This document shows, one piece after another, positions 49,199 through 57,580 of a stretch of 64,000 nt of DNA. This DNA comes from Pseudomonadota bacterium (lineage in GTDB: Bacteria; Pseudomonadota; Gammaproteobacteria; Steroidobacterales; Steroidobacteraceae), in NCBI GenBank assembly GCA_021847105.1, contig JAJZUT010000001.1:396618-460617 (forward strand), written 5' to 3'. A program made the translations under genes and the position numbers. Below the pieces are notes generated by a model. The model was given only the letters and a program-made list of their open reading frames with translations, ran no database searches and was not told the DNA's origin. The first letter of the stretch is position 1. Every line of letters starts with the position of its first letter.

Positions 49199-50484
49199 GC
49201 AGCGGCCGCGAGCGCGTGCGCAAGTCCTCGGGCGAGTGTTTGAATGTCCGTCTCCCGGTGCGCGAGCGACAGGAAGCAGGCCTCGTAGGCCGAGGGTGGG
49301 AAATAGATCCCCTGCCCGAGCAGTGCATGAAACAGCCGGCCGTAGCGGGCGCTTTCCGCTTCCGAGAGGGGCGCGGCGGTGCGCGGTGCGCCGGCGGCGT
49401 GCAGGGACAGCCAGAACAGCGAGCCGCTGCGCACCAGGTGCACCGGAAAGGGCGCGCGCGCGATGACGGGCTGCAGCGCTTGCTCGACCTGCGCACCGAG
49501 GCTCTCGAGACGCTGCCAGCCGTTGTCGCGCAGCAGCACATCGAGTGTGGCGATGCCGCTCGCCATGGCCACGGGATTGCCCGAGAGCGTGCCGGCCTGG
49601 TAGGCGTCTCCGTCCGGCGCCAACCGCCCCATGACCTGCCGGGATCCGGCGAATGCGCCGACCGGTAGCCCGCCGCCGATCACCTTGCCGAAGGTGGCGA
49701 GGTCGGGCCGGATGCCGAGCCGCTCGGCCGCGCCGCCGCGCGCAAGCCGGAATCCCGAGATGACCTCGTCGAAAATCAACAATGCGCCATGCTGGCGGGT
49801 GAGGTTGCGCAGGCGTTCGAGGAATTCGCGCCGCTGCAGCAGCAGGCCGTGATTGGCCGGTACCGGTTCGATGATGACCGCCGCGATCTGTGCGCCCTCG
49901 CGCGCGAACAGGTGCTCGAGCGCTGCCTCGTCATCGAGCGGCAGCACGCGCGTGCAGGCGGTGAAGGGCTCCGGTACGCCCGCCGAGGATGGCCGGCCGA
50001 AGGTGGCGAGTCCGGAGCCGGCGGCCACCAGCAGATGATCGGCGTGACCGTGATAACAGCCGGCGAACTTCACGATCAGATCCCGTCCGCTGACCGCGCG
50101 CGCCAGCCGGATCGCGCTCATCACCGCCTCGGTTCCCGAGGAGACGAAGCGCACCTGCTCGATCCCCGCATAGGCAGCGACCACCCGTTCGGCGAGTTCG
50201 ACTTCCGCGGCACAAGGGGCGCCGAAGGTGGTGCCGTGCGCGGCCGCCGAGGTGATTGCACGCACGACGTCCGGGTGCGCGTGGCCGAGGATCAGGGGGC
50301 CCCAGGAGCCGACAAAATCGAGATACCGCTGGCCATCGGCGTCGAAGAGGTACTGCCCCTCGCCGCGCGCGATGAACAGCGGAGTGCCGCCGACGGCTCG
50401 AAAAGCACGTACGGGCGAGTTGACGCCGCCGGGGATGACCGCACGGGCGCGGGCATACAGCTGTTCTGAAAGAGGATGGCTCAT
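49195..50484 (-). CDS. hemL: glutamate-1-semialdehyde 2,1-aminomutase
   Basis: HemL is the PLP enzyme that converts glutamate-1-semialdehyde to 5-aminolevulinate, completing the C5 route. The 429-residue protein begins SEQLYARARAVIPGGVNSPV and contains FVSSGTEAVMSAIRLARA, CYHGHADHLLVAAGSG, LIFDEVISGFRLARGG, and the PLP lysine in TFGKVIGGGLPVGAFAG. Its start overlaps the hemA stop by 4 bp. The histidine kinase gene overlaps its own stop by 4 bp. Confidence 0.96.
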   Translation of the reverse strand: MSHPLSEQLYARARAVIPGGVNSPVRAFRAVGGTPLFIARGEGQYLFDADGQRYLDFVGSWGPLILGHAHPDVVRAITSAAAHGTTFGAPCAAEVELAERVVAAYAGIEQVRFVSSGTEAVMSAIRLARAVSGRDLIVKFAGCYHGHADHLLVAAGSGLATFGRPSSAGVPEPFTACTRVLPLDDEAALEHLFAREGAQIAAVIIEPVPANHGLLLQRREFLERLRNLTRQHGALLIFDEVISGFRLARGGAAERLGIRPDLATFGKVIGGGLPVGAFAGSRQVMGRLAPDGDAYQAGTLSGNPVAMASGIATLDVLLRDNGWQRLESLGAQVEQALQPVIARAPFPVHLVRSGSLFWLSLHAAGAPRTAAPLSEAESARYGRLFHALLGQGIYFPPSAYEACFLSLAHRETDIQTLARGLAHALAAAA

Positions 50485-51800
50485 GGGTTGCAGGGGGCGG
50501 TCTTTGCGCTTGCTGGGACGTGGTGGGTTGAGCTGCCGCGTCGGTGCTGGTGCGCTTCACGAAAGAAGGCCTCGAGCACGTCCGTGGTGGTGTAGGGAGC
50601 TGCGGCCCGCAGGCCTGAAATGGGCAGGTGGACCAGGCTGTGCGCGACGCGTTCGGTGAGGCGGCGAACGGCCTCCTGCTCGGCCGGATCGAGTGTGTGC
50701 AGTTGGGCGCCGAGGGCGCGCTCGGCCTCCTCTGCCGCAATGCGCTCGAACGCTTCGCGCAGTTCCGCCAACCGCGGGCCGATGGCCCGGCTCGCCATCT
50801 CGGCGCGCAACCGGCTCAATTGTTCGTCGATCGCAGCGCGCACGGGTGCCAGGCGCAGCAGTTGGTTCAGTCGCTGCTCCTCGACCGCGTGAACCAACTC
50901 GTCCATGCCGATGCGCTCGATGCGCGCGCGGCGGGCGGCGTCCGGGTCGAGATTGGGGGGAACGCCGAAATCGATCGCGAGCGTAGGCCGCGGGCTGTGC
51001 GAGGTGAGTCGCCCGAGCGTCGGCTCTGCGAGCACTGCCGTGCCGCCGCCGGCGGCGAGCACCAGACCGGCCACCGCCTCGGGCTGCTCGCGAAAGGTCT
51101 CGAGCGCTACGGCGCGGCCGTTCACCTCGGCCGCGAATGCCTCGGCCGCAGCCAGGGTCCGGTTGACGATGAGCAGTGGTACGCCGGCGTCGGCCAGAGC
51201 GAGCCCGCAGCGGCGGGTCATCGGCGAGACCCCGATCAGCGCCACCGAGGGGCGGCTTTCGCCCAGATGATGCAGCATCTGCTCGACGGCGAGATCCGCG
51301 AGCGAGGGGGCACGGATGCCAGAGCTCAGCCGCTGCACGCGGTTGGCCATGCCGAGCGCTTCACCGAGCAATCGATTGAGCAGCGGCCCGCAGGTGCCCG
51401 CCTCACGGGCGCTCTCCCAGGCGAGGCGCAGCTGCGCGGCGATTTCCCGCTCGCCGGCCTGCGCCGAGTCGAGGCCGCAGGCGACCAGCAGCACGTGCTC
51501 GATGGCCGACTCGCCGGCCCAGGCGCGCAGCAGCCGCGGTGCCTGGCCGGGCGGGGCGGCCCGGCCGCCGAGCTGCTCGAGCACCGGTCCGCGCAAGTCG
51601 CCGGCCGGCAGCCCGTCGCCGGTCGCGTAGAGCACCTCGACGCGGTTGCAGGTGCCCAGATAGACGAGTTCCGCGGCGCCGAGCGCGGTGCGCAGCTCCG
51701 GCAGCCGCTGCGGCAGGGCAGCGCGGTCGATGGACAGGCGCGCAACCTGGTCCACGCCTGCGTGCCGGTAGGAGAGACCCACGACGCCAATCTGTTCCAT
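50481..51800 (-). CDS. hemA: glutamyl-tRNA reductase
   Basis: GluTR reduces glutamyl-tRNA(Glu) to glutamate-1-semialdehyde, the first committed step of C5 heme synthesis. The 439-residue protein has IGVVGLSYRHAGVDQVARL at the N-terminus, the nucleophilic cysteine in YLGTCNRVEVLYA, and a C-terminal dimerisation helix. The NADPH-binding loop is unusual: where most family members have a glycine-rich GAGEM-like loop, this one reads VALIGVSPMTRRCGLAL, although NRT follows as usual. The start ATG at 51800 is favoured by similarity. It heads the hem array, 86 bp after the stop of an upstream NarL-type regulator gene. Confidence 0.9.
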   Translation of the reverse strand: MEQIGVVGLSYRHAGVDQVARLSIDRAALPQRLPELRTALGAAELVYLGTCNRVEVLYATGDGLPAGDLRGPVLEQLGGRAAPPGQAPRLLRAWAGESAIEHVLLVACGLDSAQAGEREIAAQLRLAWESAREAGTCGPLLNRLLGEALGMANRVQRLSSGIRAPSLADLAVEQMLHHLGESRPSVALIGVSPMTRRCGLALADAGVPLLIVNRTLAAAEAFAAEVNGRAVALETFREQPEAVAGLVLAAGGGTAVLAEPTLGRLTSHSPRPTLAIDFGVPPNLDPDAARRARIERIGMDELVHAVEEQRLNQLLRLAPVRAAIDEQLSRLRAEMASRAIGPRLAELREAFERIAAEEAERALGAQLHTLDPAEQEAVRRLTERVAHSLVHLPISGLRAAAPYTTTDVLEAFFREAHQHRRGSSTHHVPASAKTAPCNP

Positions 51801-51814
51801 GGCGTTAAGCACAC

Positions 51815-51843
51815 CACGAAACCGCTGTCGAGGTGTCACGAAA
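51815..51843 (-). promoter_or_regulatory. direct repeats upstream of hemA
   Basis: Two copies of the heptamer TTTCGTG (CACGAAA on the plus strand, 51815-51821 and 51837-51843) stand 22 bp apart start to start, within the 86-bp gap before hemA. OmpR-type regulators bind 7-bp direct repeats in steps of about 11 bp, so 22 bp would be two steps. This is only a pattern; no consensus for the regulators here is known. Confidence 0.3.
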
Positions 51844-51886
51844 TGGTCATTGCGCGCCGACCGCCCTCGGGTGCTGCGCGCTATCT

Positions 51887-52522
51887 CTAGAGGCGGATCA
51901 GCCCGCGCTTGTGCGCCACGGCGACCGCCTCGGTGCGGCTGATGGCGTCGAGCTTCGTGAGAATCGACTTCACATGGGTCTTGGCCGTGCCCTCGGTGAT
52001 CGAGAGCCGGCGGGCGATGTCCTTGTTGCTGCGGCCCTGTGCAACGAGCTCGAGGACGTCGAGCTCGCGCTCGGTGAGGCTTGGCTTGGCCATGCGCTGC
52101 AGCGCCTTCGCCGCCACGGTCGAGGAGGTGTACGGGCGGTCTTCGCTGACCGCACGGATTGCCGAGAGTATCTCCTGTCGTGGCGCGTCCTTGAGGATGT
52201 AGCCTTTGGCGCCGTGCGAGAGGCATTGGAAGATGTCCTCATCGCCATCGTATGTCGTCATGATCAGCAGGCGCGCCTTGGGGTTGATCTCCATCACCCG
52301 CTGCACGACGGCGAGCCCGTCGCGCTTGGGCATGCGCAGGTCGAGCACCATGACATCGGGCTGATGCTGCTCGTAGAGTGCGATCGCCGCATCGCCATCG
52401 CCGGCCTCGGCCACCACCTCCATGTCGGGCTGCTGGTTGACCATCGCTGCGAGTCCGTCGCGCACCACGGGGTGATCGTCCGCGAGTATCACCCGGATCT
52501 TCTTGCGCATCTCGGCAGCCAT
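51887..52522 (-). CDS. NarL/LuxR-family response regulator
   Basis: A 211-residue response regulator with receiver domain (ADDHPVVRDGLAAMVNQQ, phospho-acceptor Asp61 in VMVLDLRMPKRDG) and a C-terminal LuxR-type helix-turn-helix (LTERELDVLELVAQGRSNKD, then IARRLSITEGTAKTHVKSI). The ATG at 52522 shares one base with the stop of the kinase gene (TAATG), making the pair translationally coupled. The signal is not known. It ends 86 bp before hemA on the same strand, so read-through into the hem array is possible. Confidence 0.93.
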   Translation of the reverse strand: MAAEMRKKIRVILADDHPVVRDGLAAMVNQQPDMEVVAEAGDGDAAIALYEQHQPDVMVLDLRMPKRDGLAVVQRVMEINPKARLLIMTTYDGDEDIFQCLSHGAKGYILKDAPRQEILSAIRAVSEDRPYTSSTVAAKALQRMAKPSLTERELDVLELVAQGRSNKDIARRLSITEGTAKTHVKSILTKLDAISRTEAVAVAHKRGLIRL

Positions 52523-54339
52523 TAGGTTCTCCGCTTCTGCATGCGCACGCTCACGCGGGTGCCGGAGCCCGGCCGGCTCTCGATGCGCCACTCGCCACCG
52601 ATGTCGGTGGCGCGCTGGCGCATGCTGGTCAGGCCAAACCCCTGGCGCTCGTGTCGCTCGGGACTCTGTCCCATGCCGAGTCCGTCATCTTCAATGGCCA
52701 TCACCCAGTGCGAGTCGTCGTCAGTCATCGTGATGCGTATTGTGCTGGGGCGAGCATGGCGCACGGCGTTGCTCACCGCCTCTTGGGCGATGCGCAGCAG
52801 CTCGTGCTCCTGCTCGGGTCTCAGTCCGGTATTGATATCATCGCCCGTGAACGTGCAGGTGACGCCCCCGGGAACGGTGGAGCGCTCGGCGAGCTGGCGC
52901 AGCGCCAGCTCGAGTCCCGTGCGGCGGGTCTGATCGAGGCGCAGCGCCATCACCGAGCGGCGCGCCTCGGCGAGCCCGTCCCGCGCCAGGTCGCGGATGC
53001 GCGTCAGCACCACGGCCAGGTTGGAGTTCTTGTTCTTGCACGGTGGGTCTTCCTCGACCGCACCGAGCTGCATCAGGATGCCCGTGAACGCCTGCGCCAG
53101 TCCATCATGAATTTCCTGCCCGATGCGCGCTCGCTCGACGAGCACGGCCGCTTCCTTGGCCTGGTAGGCGAGGCGCGTCAGCTGCACCGCAAGGGTTGCC
53201 TGCTGGGCGAGCGCGACGAGCAACTCACTGTGCGGCACGTCTTCGGCCTTGCGCCGGAAGCGCAGAATCAGAAAGCCCACGTTGCGCGATCCGAACACGA
53301 GTGGATAGACGACCTTGCCGACATAGCCCTCGCGTCGGTCGAAGGGCAGCATGCCCGGCCAGAACTCCTGATGCTGCTGCGCGATGTCGAGGTACATCGG
53401 CTCGTGCGGCTGTCCGAAGCGGTTGCCGAACGGCGAGCCGGTCGACACGCTGATCGGGTAGGGCGGCTCTTCGAGCTTGCCCTCGCGGACGTGTGCGGCA
53501 ATGCGCCACTCCTGCAGGCTGTCGCGCGAGACCACTACCGCGCCGGAGACGGCATTGAACTGGCGGGTCGCCTCAAGCAGCAGGTGGCCGAGAAAGCCGT
53601 TCAGGTCCGGTTCGCTGGCCAGACGCTCGAGGTTGCCGCGGATCACGGCATTGGCCTTGGCGAGCTCGGTCGCGCGTTCCTCGGCGGCCCGTTCGCGCTC
53701 CCGGCGCATGTCATCGAGCAGTCGCTGGCGGTGCAGTGCGGCGCCGATCACACTGGCGGCGGTCTCGAGCGCGGCAAGCTCCGCCGCCTCGATGGCGCGC
53801 CGCTGGCGGGTGTTGTCGAGCCCGATGACCCCGATGAATTCTCCGGCCACGAGAATCGGCACCACCGCTTTGCTCTGCGTGCCGATTCCATCGAATCGAG
53901 GGCTGCTGCCGCAACCCTCGGCGGTATCCCCGGGATTGATGCAGACACTGCGGCCGGCGCGCAGCTCACCGGAGACGGCGGAGATTTCCCGCTCGTCACA
54001 GGCTCGCGCCTCCGCATCATCGATGTGGGGCGTGACCCCCTCGGCGGTCCACTCGCCCACCACCACCAGCAGTGGCTCGCCTTCCGGTCCGCTGCGGGCG
54101 AGCATCACGTTCACCCGGTCGACGTGCGCCGCCTCACCAATCAGGCGCAGCACCTCCGGAATCGCCCCGCGCACGTCCGGTGCCTCGAGCAGCATCCGGC
54201 TCGCTTTGGCCGAGGCTGCGAGCAGCCCTTCTTGCCGGTGCAGCGACTCGTTAATGTGGGTCAGCTCCTCGGTGCAGGGAATGATGTCCGCGGCCGACGC
54301 CAAGCGGGGCGGCGGCCGAGAATCGGCCACAGTGCTCAT
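52522..54339 (-). CDS. GAF-domain sensor histidine kinase (NarX/DegS type)
   Basis: A 605-residue cytoplasmic kinase without transmembrane segments. Two GAF-like domains are visible, near residues 45-205 (VDRVNVMLARSGPEGEPLLV, then AVVPILVAGEFIGVIGLDN) and 240-400 (FNAVSGAVVVSRDSLQEWR, then VGKVVYPLVFGSRNVGFLIL), joined by a charged coiled coil. The HisKA_3 box RARIGQEIHDGLAQAFTG has the phospho-acceptor His near residue 411, followed by an HATPase domain with LRIAQEAVSNAVRHA and EDDGLGM. The ligand of the GAF domains is unknown. It pairs with the downstream NarL-type regulator. Confidence 0.9.
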   Translation of the reverse strand: MSTVADSRPPPRLASAADIIPCTEELTHINESLHRQEGLLAASAKASRMLLEAPDVRGAIPEVLRLIGEAAHVDRVNVMLARSGPEGEPLLVVVGEWTAEGVTPHIDDAEARACDEREISAVSGELRAGRSVCINPGDTAEGCGSSPRFDGIGTQSKAVVPILVAGEFIGVIGLDNTRQRRAIEAAELAALETAASVIGAALHRQRLLDDMRRERERAAEERATELAKANAVIRGNLERLASEPDLNGFLGHLLLEATRQFNAVSGAVVVSRDSLQEWRIAAHVREGKLEEPPYPISVSTGSPFGNRFGQPHEPMYLDIAQQHQEFWPGMLPFDRREGYVGKVVYPLVFGSRNVGFLILRFRRKAEDVPHSELLVALAQQATLAVQLTRLAYQAKEAAVLVERARIGQEIHDGLAQAFTGILMQLGAVEEDPPCKNKNSNLAVVLTRIRDLARDGLAEARRSVMALRLDQTRRTGLELALRQLAERSTVPGGVTCTFTGDDINTGLRPEQEHELLRIAQEAVSNAVRHARPSTIRITMTDDDSHWVMAIEDDGLGMGQSPERHERQGFGLTSMRQRATDIGGEWRIESRPGSGTRVSVRMQKRRT

Positions 54340-54674
54340 ATCGATACGTCTCTCGCATCCCAGTTCAACCGTTGGCTGCCATGCCTGGCATTCCCGCAGT
54401 GCCGCCGGGCATTATTCCCAACGGCGCGCATTACGTGCGCGGGATCTCCGTATCGGCGCAACCATGCAGTCTAGCGCGTCGGCACGTGCCAGAAGCGCCA
54501 GGTCTCCCGGTTTCCGGGCGTCGGCCTCCCTCGGATGAGAGAGGCTGCGGGGCTAATGCATCGTGATCGCCTCCGGGCGCGCAGGGGGGAGCGAGGCGGG
54601 AGCATCCTGACGGTGTATTCGCGCGGCGCCCAGGAGGCACCGCAAAAGCAGCGCATCATGCACCCTAGTCCGCC
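54340..54674. other. intergenic region between the GAF kinase and tRNA-Phe
   Basis: About 335 bp without a supported gene. The one clear pattern is the inverted repeat CGCGCA-TTACG-TGCGCG at 54425-54441, about 90 bp upstream of the kinase start, which could be an operator for it. Minus-strand open frames that cross this region and the tRNA are not credible genes. Confidence 0.35.
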
Positions 54675-54703
54675 TTGACGCCCATCGCCCCGCCCTGTGT
54701 AAT
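54675..54703 (+). promoter_or_regulatory. sigma-70 promoter of tRNA-Phe
   Basis: TTGACG (54675-54680), a 17-bp spacer and TGTAAT (54698-54703) match the sigma-70 consensus in five of six positions each. A GC-rich discriminator (ACGCGGCC) follows, as expected for a stringently controlled tRNA promoter. The tRNA begins about 12 bases after the predicted start. Confidence 0.75.
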
Positions 54704-54722
54704 ACGCGGCCCATGCTGCCGC

Positions 54723-54798
<76 letters not shown>

Positions 54799-54803
54799 TA
54801 ACT

Positions 54804-54827
54804 ACCTGATTTTACAGGTTGTTTTTT
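54804..54827 (+). terminator. intrinsic terminator after tRNA-Phe
   Basis: ACCTG-ATTTTA-CAGGT forms a short stem, followed by TGTTTTTT ending at 54827. The stem is only five base pairs, but its place six bases after the tRNA CCA end and the T-run support a terminator. Confidence 0.6.
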
Positions 54828-54953
54828 CGATCGCGCGGACTGGAGTGTGTCGAAGTGGGCCATTTGGACCCATTTGGACCAGTGCCCGACACGCTCCGCA
54901 GAATTTAAAACGCCTCGCTAGACGGGTCTCCAACCCTGCAACGGAGACCTCTC

Positions 54954-56075
54954 ATGGCCGCGATCGATCAACGAACCCAGCATAGCTGGCGCGCCCGCGT
55001 GCGCATCCCGGGCTTCGCACAGAAGACCCGTACCTTTGATACCGAAGCCGAAGCGCGCGAGTGGGCCGCGCGCATCGAGCGCGAACTGCGCGCCGGGCGC
55101 GACACGATCCCAAATGTGCGCGCCGAGCCCACCCTCGATGAAGCGCTGGAGCGCTACGAGCGGGAGATCACCGGCGAGAAGAAAGGCCACGAACAGGAAC
55201 GCCGGCGTATCCGCCAATGGCGCCGTCGCGAGCTCGCCAAGCTCAAACTTTCCGCGCTCACCTCCCAGCACTTCATCGCGTTTCGTAACGAGCGTCTCAA
55301 AGCAGGCCTCAAACGCTCTACGGTGCGCCTCGATCTTTCGCTCATAAGTCATCTGTACACGATCGCGCGAAAAGACTGGGGGATGCCGTATCTAACGAAC
55401 CCCATCGCCGATGTGCGCCAGCCAAAGGCAGACAAATGGCGCAATCGCCGCCTGAGCGCCGAGGAGTCCGAGCGCTTCGAGCAGGCACTCCTCACCTGTT
55501 ACAACCGGGTGATCCCGATCATCGTGCGGTTCGCCGTGGAAACCGCGGCACGCAAGGGCGAGCTGCTGCGACTGCTGTGGCGTAATGTCGATCTGCAGCG
55601 ACGTACGGTGCTCCTGCGCGATACGAAAAACGGCGAGGATCGGACCGTGCCGCTCACCGAACGGGCGGTCGAGCTTCTCAAGCAACTGCCCCGAGAGAAG
55701 GAAGACGAGCCTGTCTTCCCGACTACCTCCGATGCCATCACCGCCGCATGGCGCCGGATCCGCTCTCGCGCAAAGATCACAAACTTCCGGTTCCACGACC
55801 TGCGCCACGAGGCGACCTCGCGGCTCTTCGAGCGCGGCCTCACGGTGATGGAAGTGCAGCGCATCACCGGGCACAAGACGCTTGCGATGCTGCTGCGCTA
55901 CACGCAGATGAACGTCGATCACATCGTCGACCGTCTGGATGAAACCGAATCCGGCCCGAACCCTCCGGGGCGGTCGCGACGGGCGCGCTCGACCCCGGAG
56001 CCCGCGCGCACCTTGGACCCCAAGAACAGGGCGGCCGCCAAAACCAACGTCATCGTCTTTCCCGGGCGGCGCTAG
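54954..56075 (+). CDS. tyrosine-type site-specific integrase
   Basis: A 373-residue phage/island integrase. It has an N-terminal Arm-binding-like segment (RVRIPGFAQKTRTFDTEAEA), a SAM-like core-binding domain (residues about 65-160), and a catalytic domain with Arg200 in AARKGELLRL, Lys in DTKNGEDRTVPL, His281 and Arg284 in FHDLRHEATS, His307 in GHKTLAML and Tyr316 in RYTQ. All catalytic residues are present, so it is probably active. It lies directly downstream of tRNA-Phe in the orientation typical of integrases that target the tRNA 3' end. GGAGACC precedes the ATG. Confidence 0.94.
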   Translation: MAAIDQRTQHSWRARVRIPGFAQKTRTFDTEAEAREWAARIERELRAGRDTIPNVRAEPTLDEALERYEREITGEKKGHEQERRRIRQWRRRELAKLKLSALTSQHFIAFRNERLKAGLKRSTVRLDLSLISHLYTIARKDWGMPYLTNPIADVRQPKADKWRNRRLSAEESERFEQALLTCYNRVIPIIVRFAVETAARKGELLRLLWRNVDLQRRTVLLRDTKNGEDRTVPLTERAVELLKQLPREKEDEPVFPTTSDAITAAWRRIRSRAKITNFRFHDLRHEATSRLFERGLTVMEVQRITGHKTLAMLLRYTQMNVDHIVDRLDETESGPNPPGRSRRARSTPEPARTLDPKNRAAAKTNVIVFPGRR

Positions 56076-56172
56076 CGCCAGATCGACCCGAGCGCCCTGA
56101 TGCTCGTGATCCCACGGAGCCCACGCAACGGCAGCGACCCGCTGACCGTTCTGTGGGCCCCTATTAGCCGGA

Positions 56173-56192
56173 CCCGGCGCAGTGACGCCGGG
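56173..56192 (+). repeat. hairpin in the endonuclease leader
   Basis: CCCGGCG-CAGTGA-CGCCGGG forms a perfect 7-bp GC stem that ends 4 bases before the ribosome site (AGGAGGA, 56197-56203) of the LAGLIDADG gene. It could modulate translation or end the integrase transcript, although no T-run follows. Confidence 0.4.
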
Positions 56193-56210
56193 CCACAGGA
56201 GGAATCTTCC

Positions 56211-57386
56211 ATGAAGCGACTCAACCCCAAGCCGATCATTCAGTTCGCGCCAACCGACCTCACCCGACGCGCGCACGCGCTCAAACGTCTCAAAGCGCTG
56301 CGCAGCGCTCTGACGGGAACTGCCGCCGGCCCCACGTACCAAGCGCTGCGCGAGGCGAACTCGCTCTACATCCGCTCGGGACTGACCTTCGCCGATCTCT
56401 CTGGGACGCTCGGCTGCAGCCCGTCTTGCATCTGGTCGCGCTTCCACGCATTGGGCTTGCCAACTCACGCGAGCACTCACCGCCGGGCTGGATACGTGCC
56501 GGCCCGCACCATCGCGCTCGGCCAGCCGGGAGCGTTTGCGGTGATTGATAGCCCCGAAAAAGCGCATCTGCTGGGTCTGCTCATCGCCGATGCCAAGCCG
56601 ATGATCCGGATGCGCGTGGTGCGTAACCACAGGACGAAAGTCTACGAGGGCCTCGCATACATCGTGCAGCGCCGGGACCGCTGGGCCTTGAAGCGCCTGA
56701 AGGACCTTCTCGAAAGCGCAGCGACCATCAAAACCACCACCGCGGTGCTCACTCACCGCGGCACCACGAAACACCATGACGACTTGTCCCTCATCGTCTA
56801 CTCCAGCCGCTTAGCCCGCGACCTCGCGGCGCTCGGGGTCGTCCCCGGCCGCGCCACGCGCAATCTGCCGCTACCCCGGCTCCGATCCGATCTCGTCCGT
56901 CACCTGATCCGCGGGCTCTTCGATGGCGACGGGTGGATCACCCGAGATGCCCGCGTCAAAGATCCGCTCAAAGGCTGGTCCTGCGGGGTGTGCGGCTGCA
57001 GGGCGGTGCTCAATGACGTGCGCCGGTTTGCCACGCAACTGGGCATCGCGGCTCCGCCGATTTCACCGAACGGACCCAATAACCTCAAGCTCCAATGGAG
57101 TGGCATCGAAGCCGTTCGACTGCTCGAATGCCTCTACGGCGAAACCGATCTCGCCTTACCGCGCAAGAAGGTCGTGGCCCGTGCCCTCGTGGCCGCATAC
57201 CAGGCAGCCTATCCTGACGGCACTGACAGCAGCACGCGCTATCAGCATCGGGAGGGGAAACGCTGGTGCTATTTAACCGACGTCGGGAGGGTAGGGACCC
57301 GACAGGCGCAGAACCTGGCCTCTCGGGCCCTCACACTCTGGAAGCGCAATATTCACCCGACCCGCGGGCGGCGCAAGGGGCGATAA
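56211..57386 (+). CDS. free-standing LAGLIDADG homing endonuclease
   Basis: A 391-residue putative homing endonuclease. The N-terminal part has a helix-turn-helix-like stretch (GLTFADLSGTLGCSPSCIW, residues about 55-80). Two LAGLIDADG motifs follow: HLLGLLIADAKP near residue 118 and LIRGLFDGDGWITR near residue 232, each keeping the catalytic acidic residue. No intein splicing motifs surround it, so it is a stand-alone gene. The ATG at 56211 has a near-perfect AGGAGGA box 7 bases upstream; the frame is open further upstream but lacks similarity. It follows the integrase on the island, where it may promote spread or nick host DNA. The target is unknown. Confidence 0.8.
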   Translation: MKRLNPKPIIQFAPTDLTRRAHALKRLKALRSALTGTAAGPTYQALREANSLYIRSGLTFADLSGTLGCSPSCIWSRFHALGLPTHASTHRRAGYVPARTIALGQPGAFAVIDSPEKAHLLGLLIADAKPMIRMRVVRNHRTKVYEGLAYIVQRRDRWALKRLKDLLESAATIKTTTAVLTHRGTTKHHDDLSLIVYSSRLARDLAALGVVPGRATRNLPLPRLRSDLVRHLIRGLFDGDGWITRDARVKDPLKGWSCGVCGCRAVLNDVRRFATQLGIAAPPISPNGPNNLKLQWSGIEAVRLLECLYGETDLALPRKKVVARALVAAYQAAYPDGTDSSTRYQHREGKRWCYLTDVGRVGTRQAQNLASRALTLWKRNIHPTRGRRKGR

Positions 57387-57400
57387 CAGGCGCCTGGTAC

Positions 57401-57423
57401 AGTGAATTATTCACTTCGTGAAT
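57401..57423. promoter_or_regulatory. interleaved GTGAAT palindromes
   Basis: Three hexamers alternate in orientation: GTGAAT (57402-57407), ATTCAC (57409-57414) and GTGAAT (57418-57423). They generate two perfect overlapping 15-bp palindromes. They lie just after the endonuclease stop and about 160 bp before the antitoxin-like gene. They could form a hairpin ending the upstream message or be a multi-site operator. Confidence 0.4.
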
Positions 57424-57580
57424 GATTTCGTGCAGACACCATGCACAGCGAGTCACTCTGGCCGCAGGCTCGGGTCTCCTCGCAGGGAGGGCGGGGGTGC
57501 CGGGCGAGTGTTCATTTCACGCAGCTCCGTCAGTTTGGCCCACATCAAGAAAGCTGCATCGCAGCACAAAGGAGAAAGCT

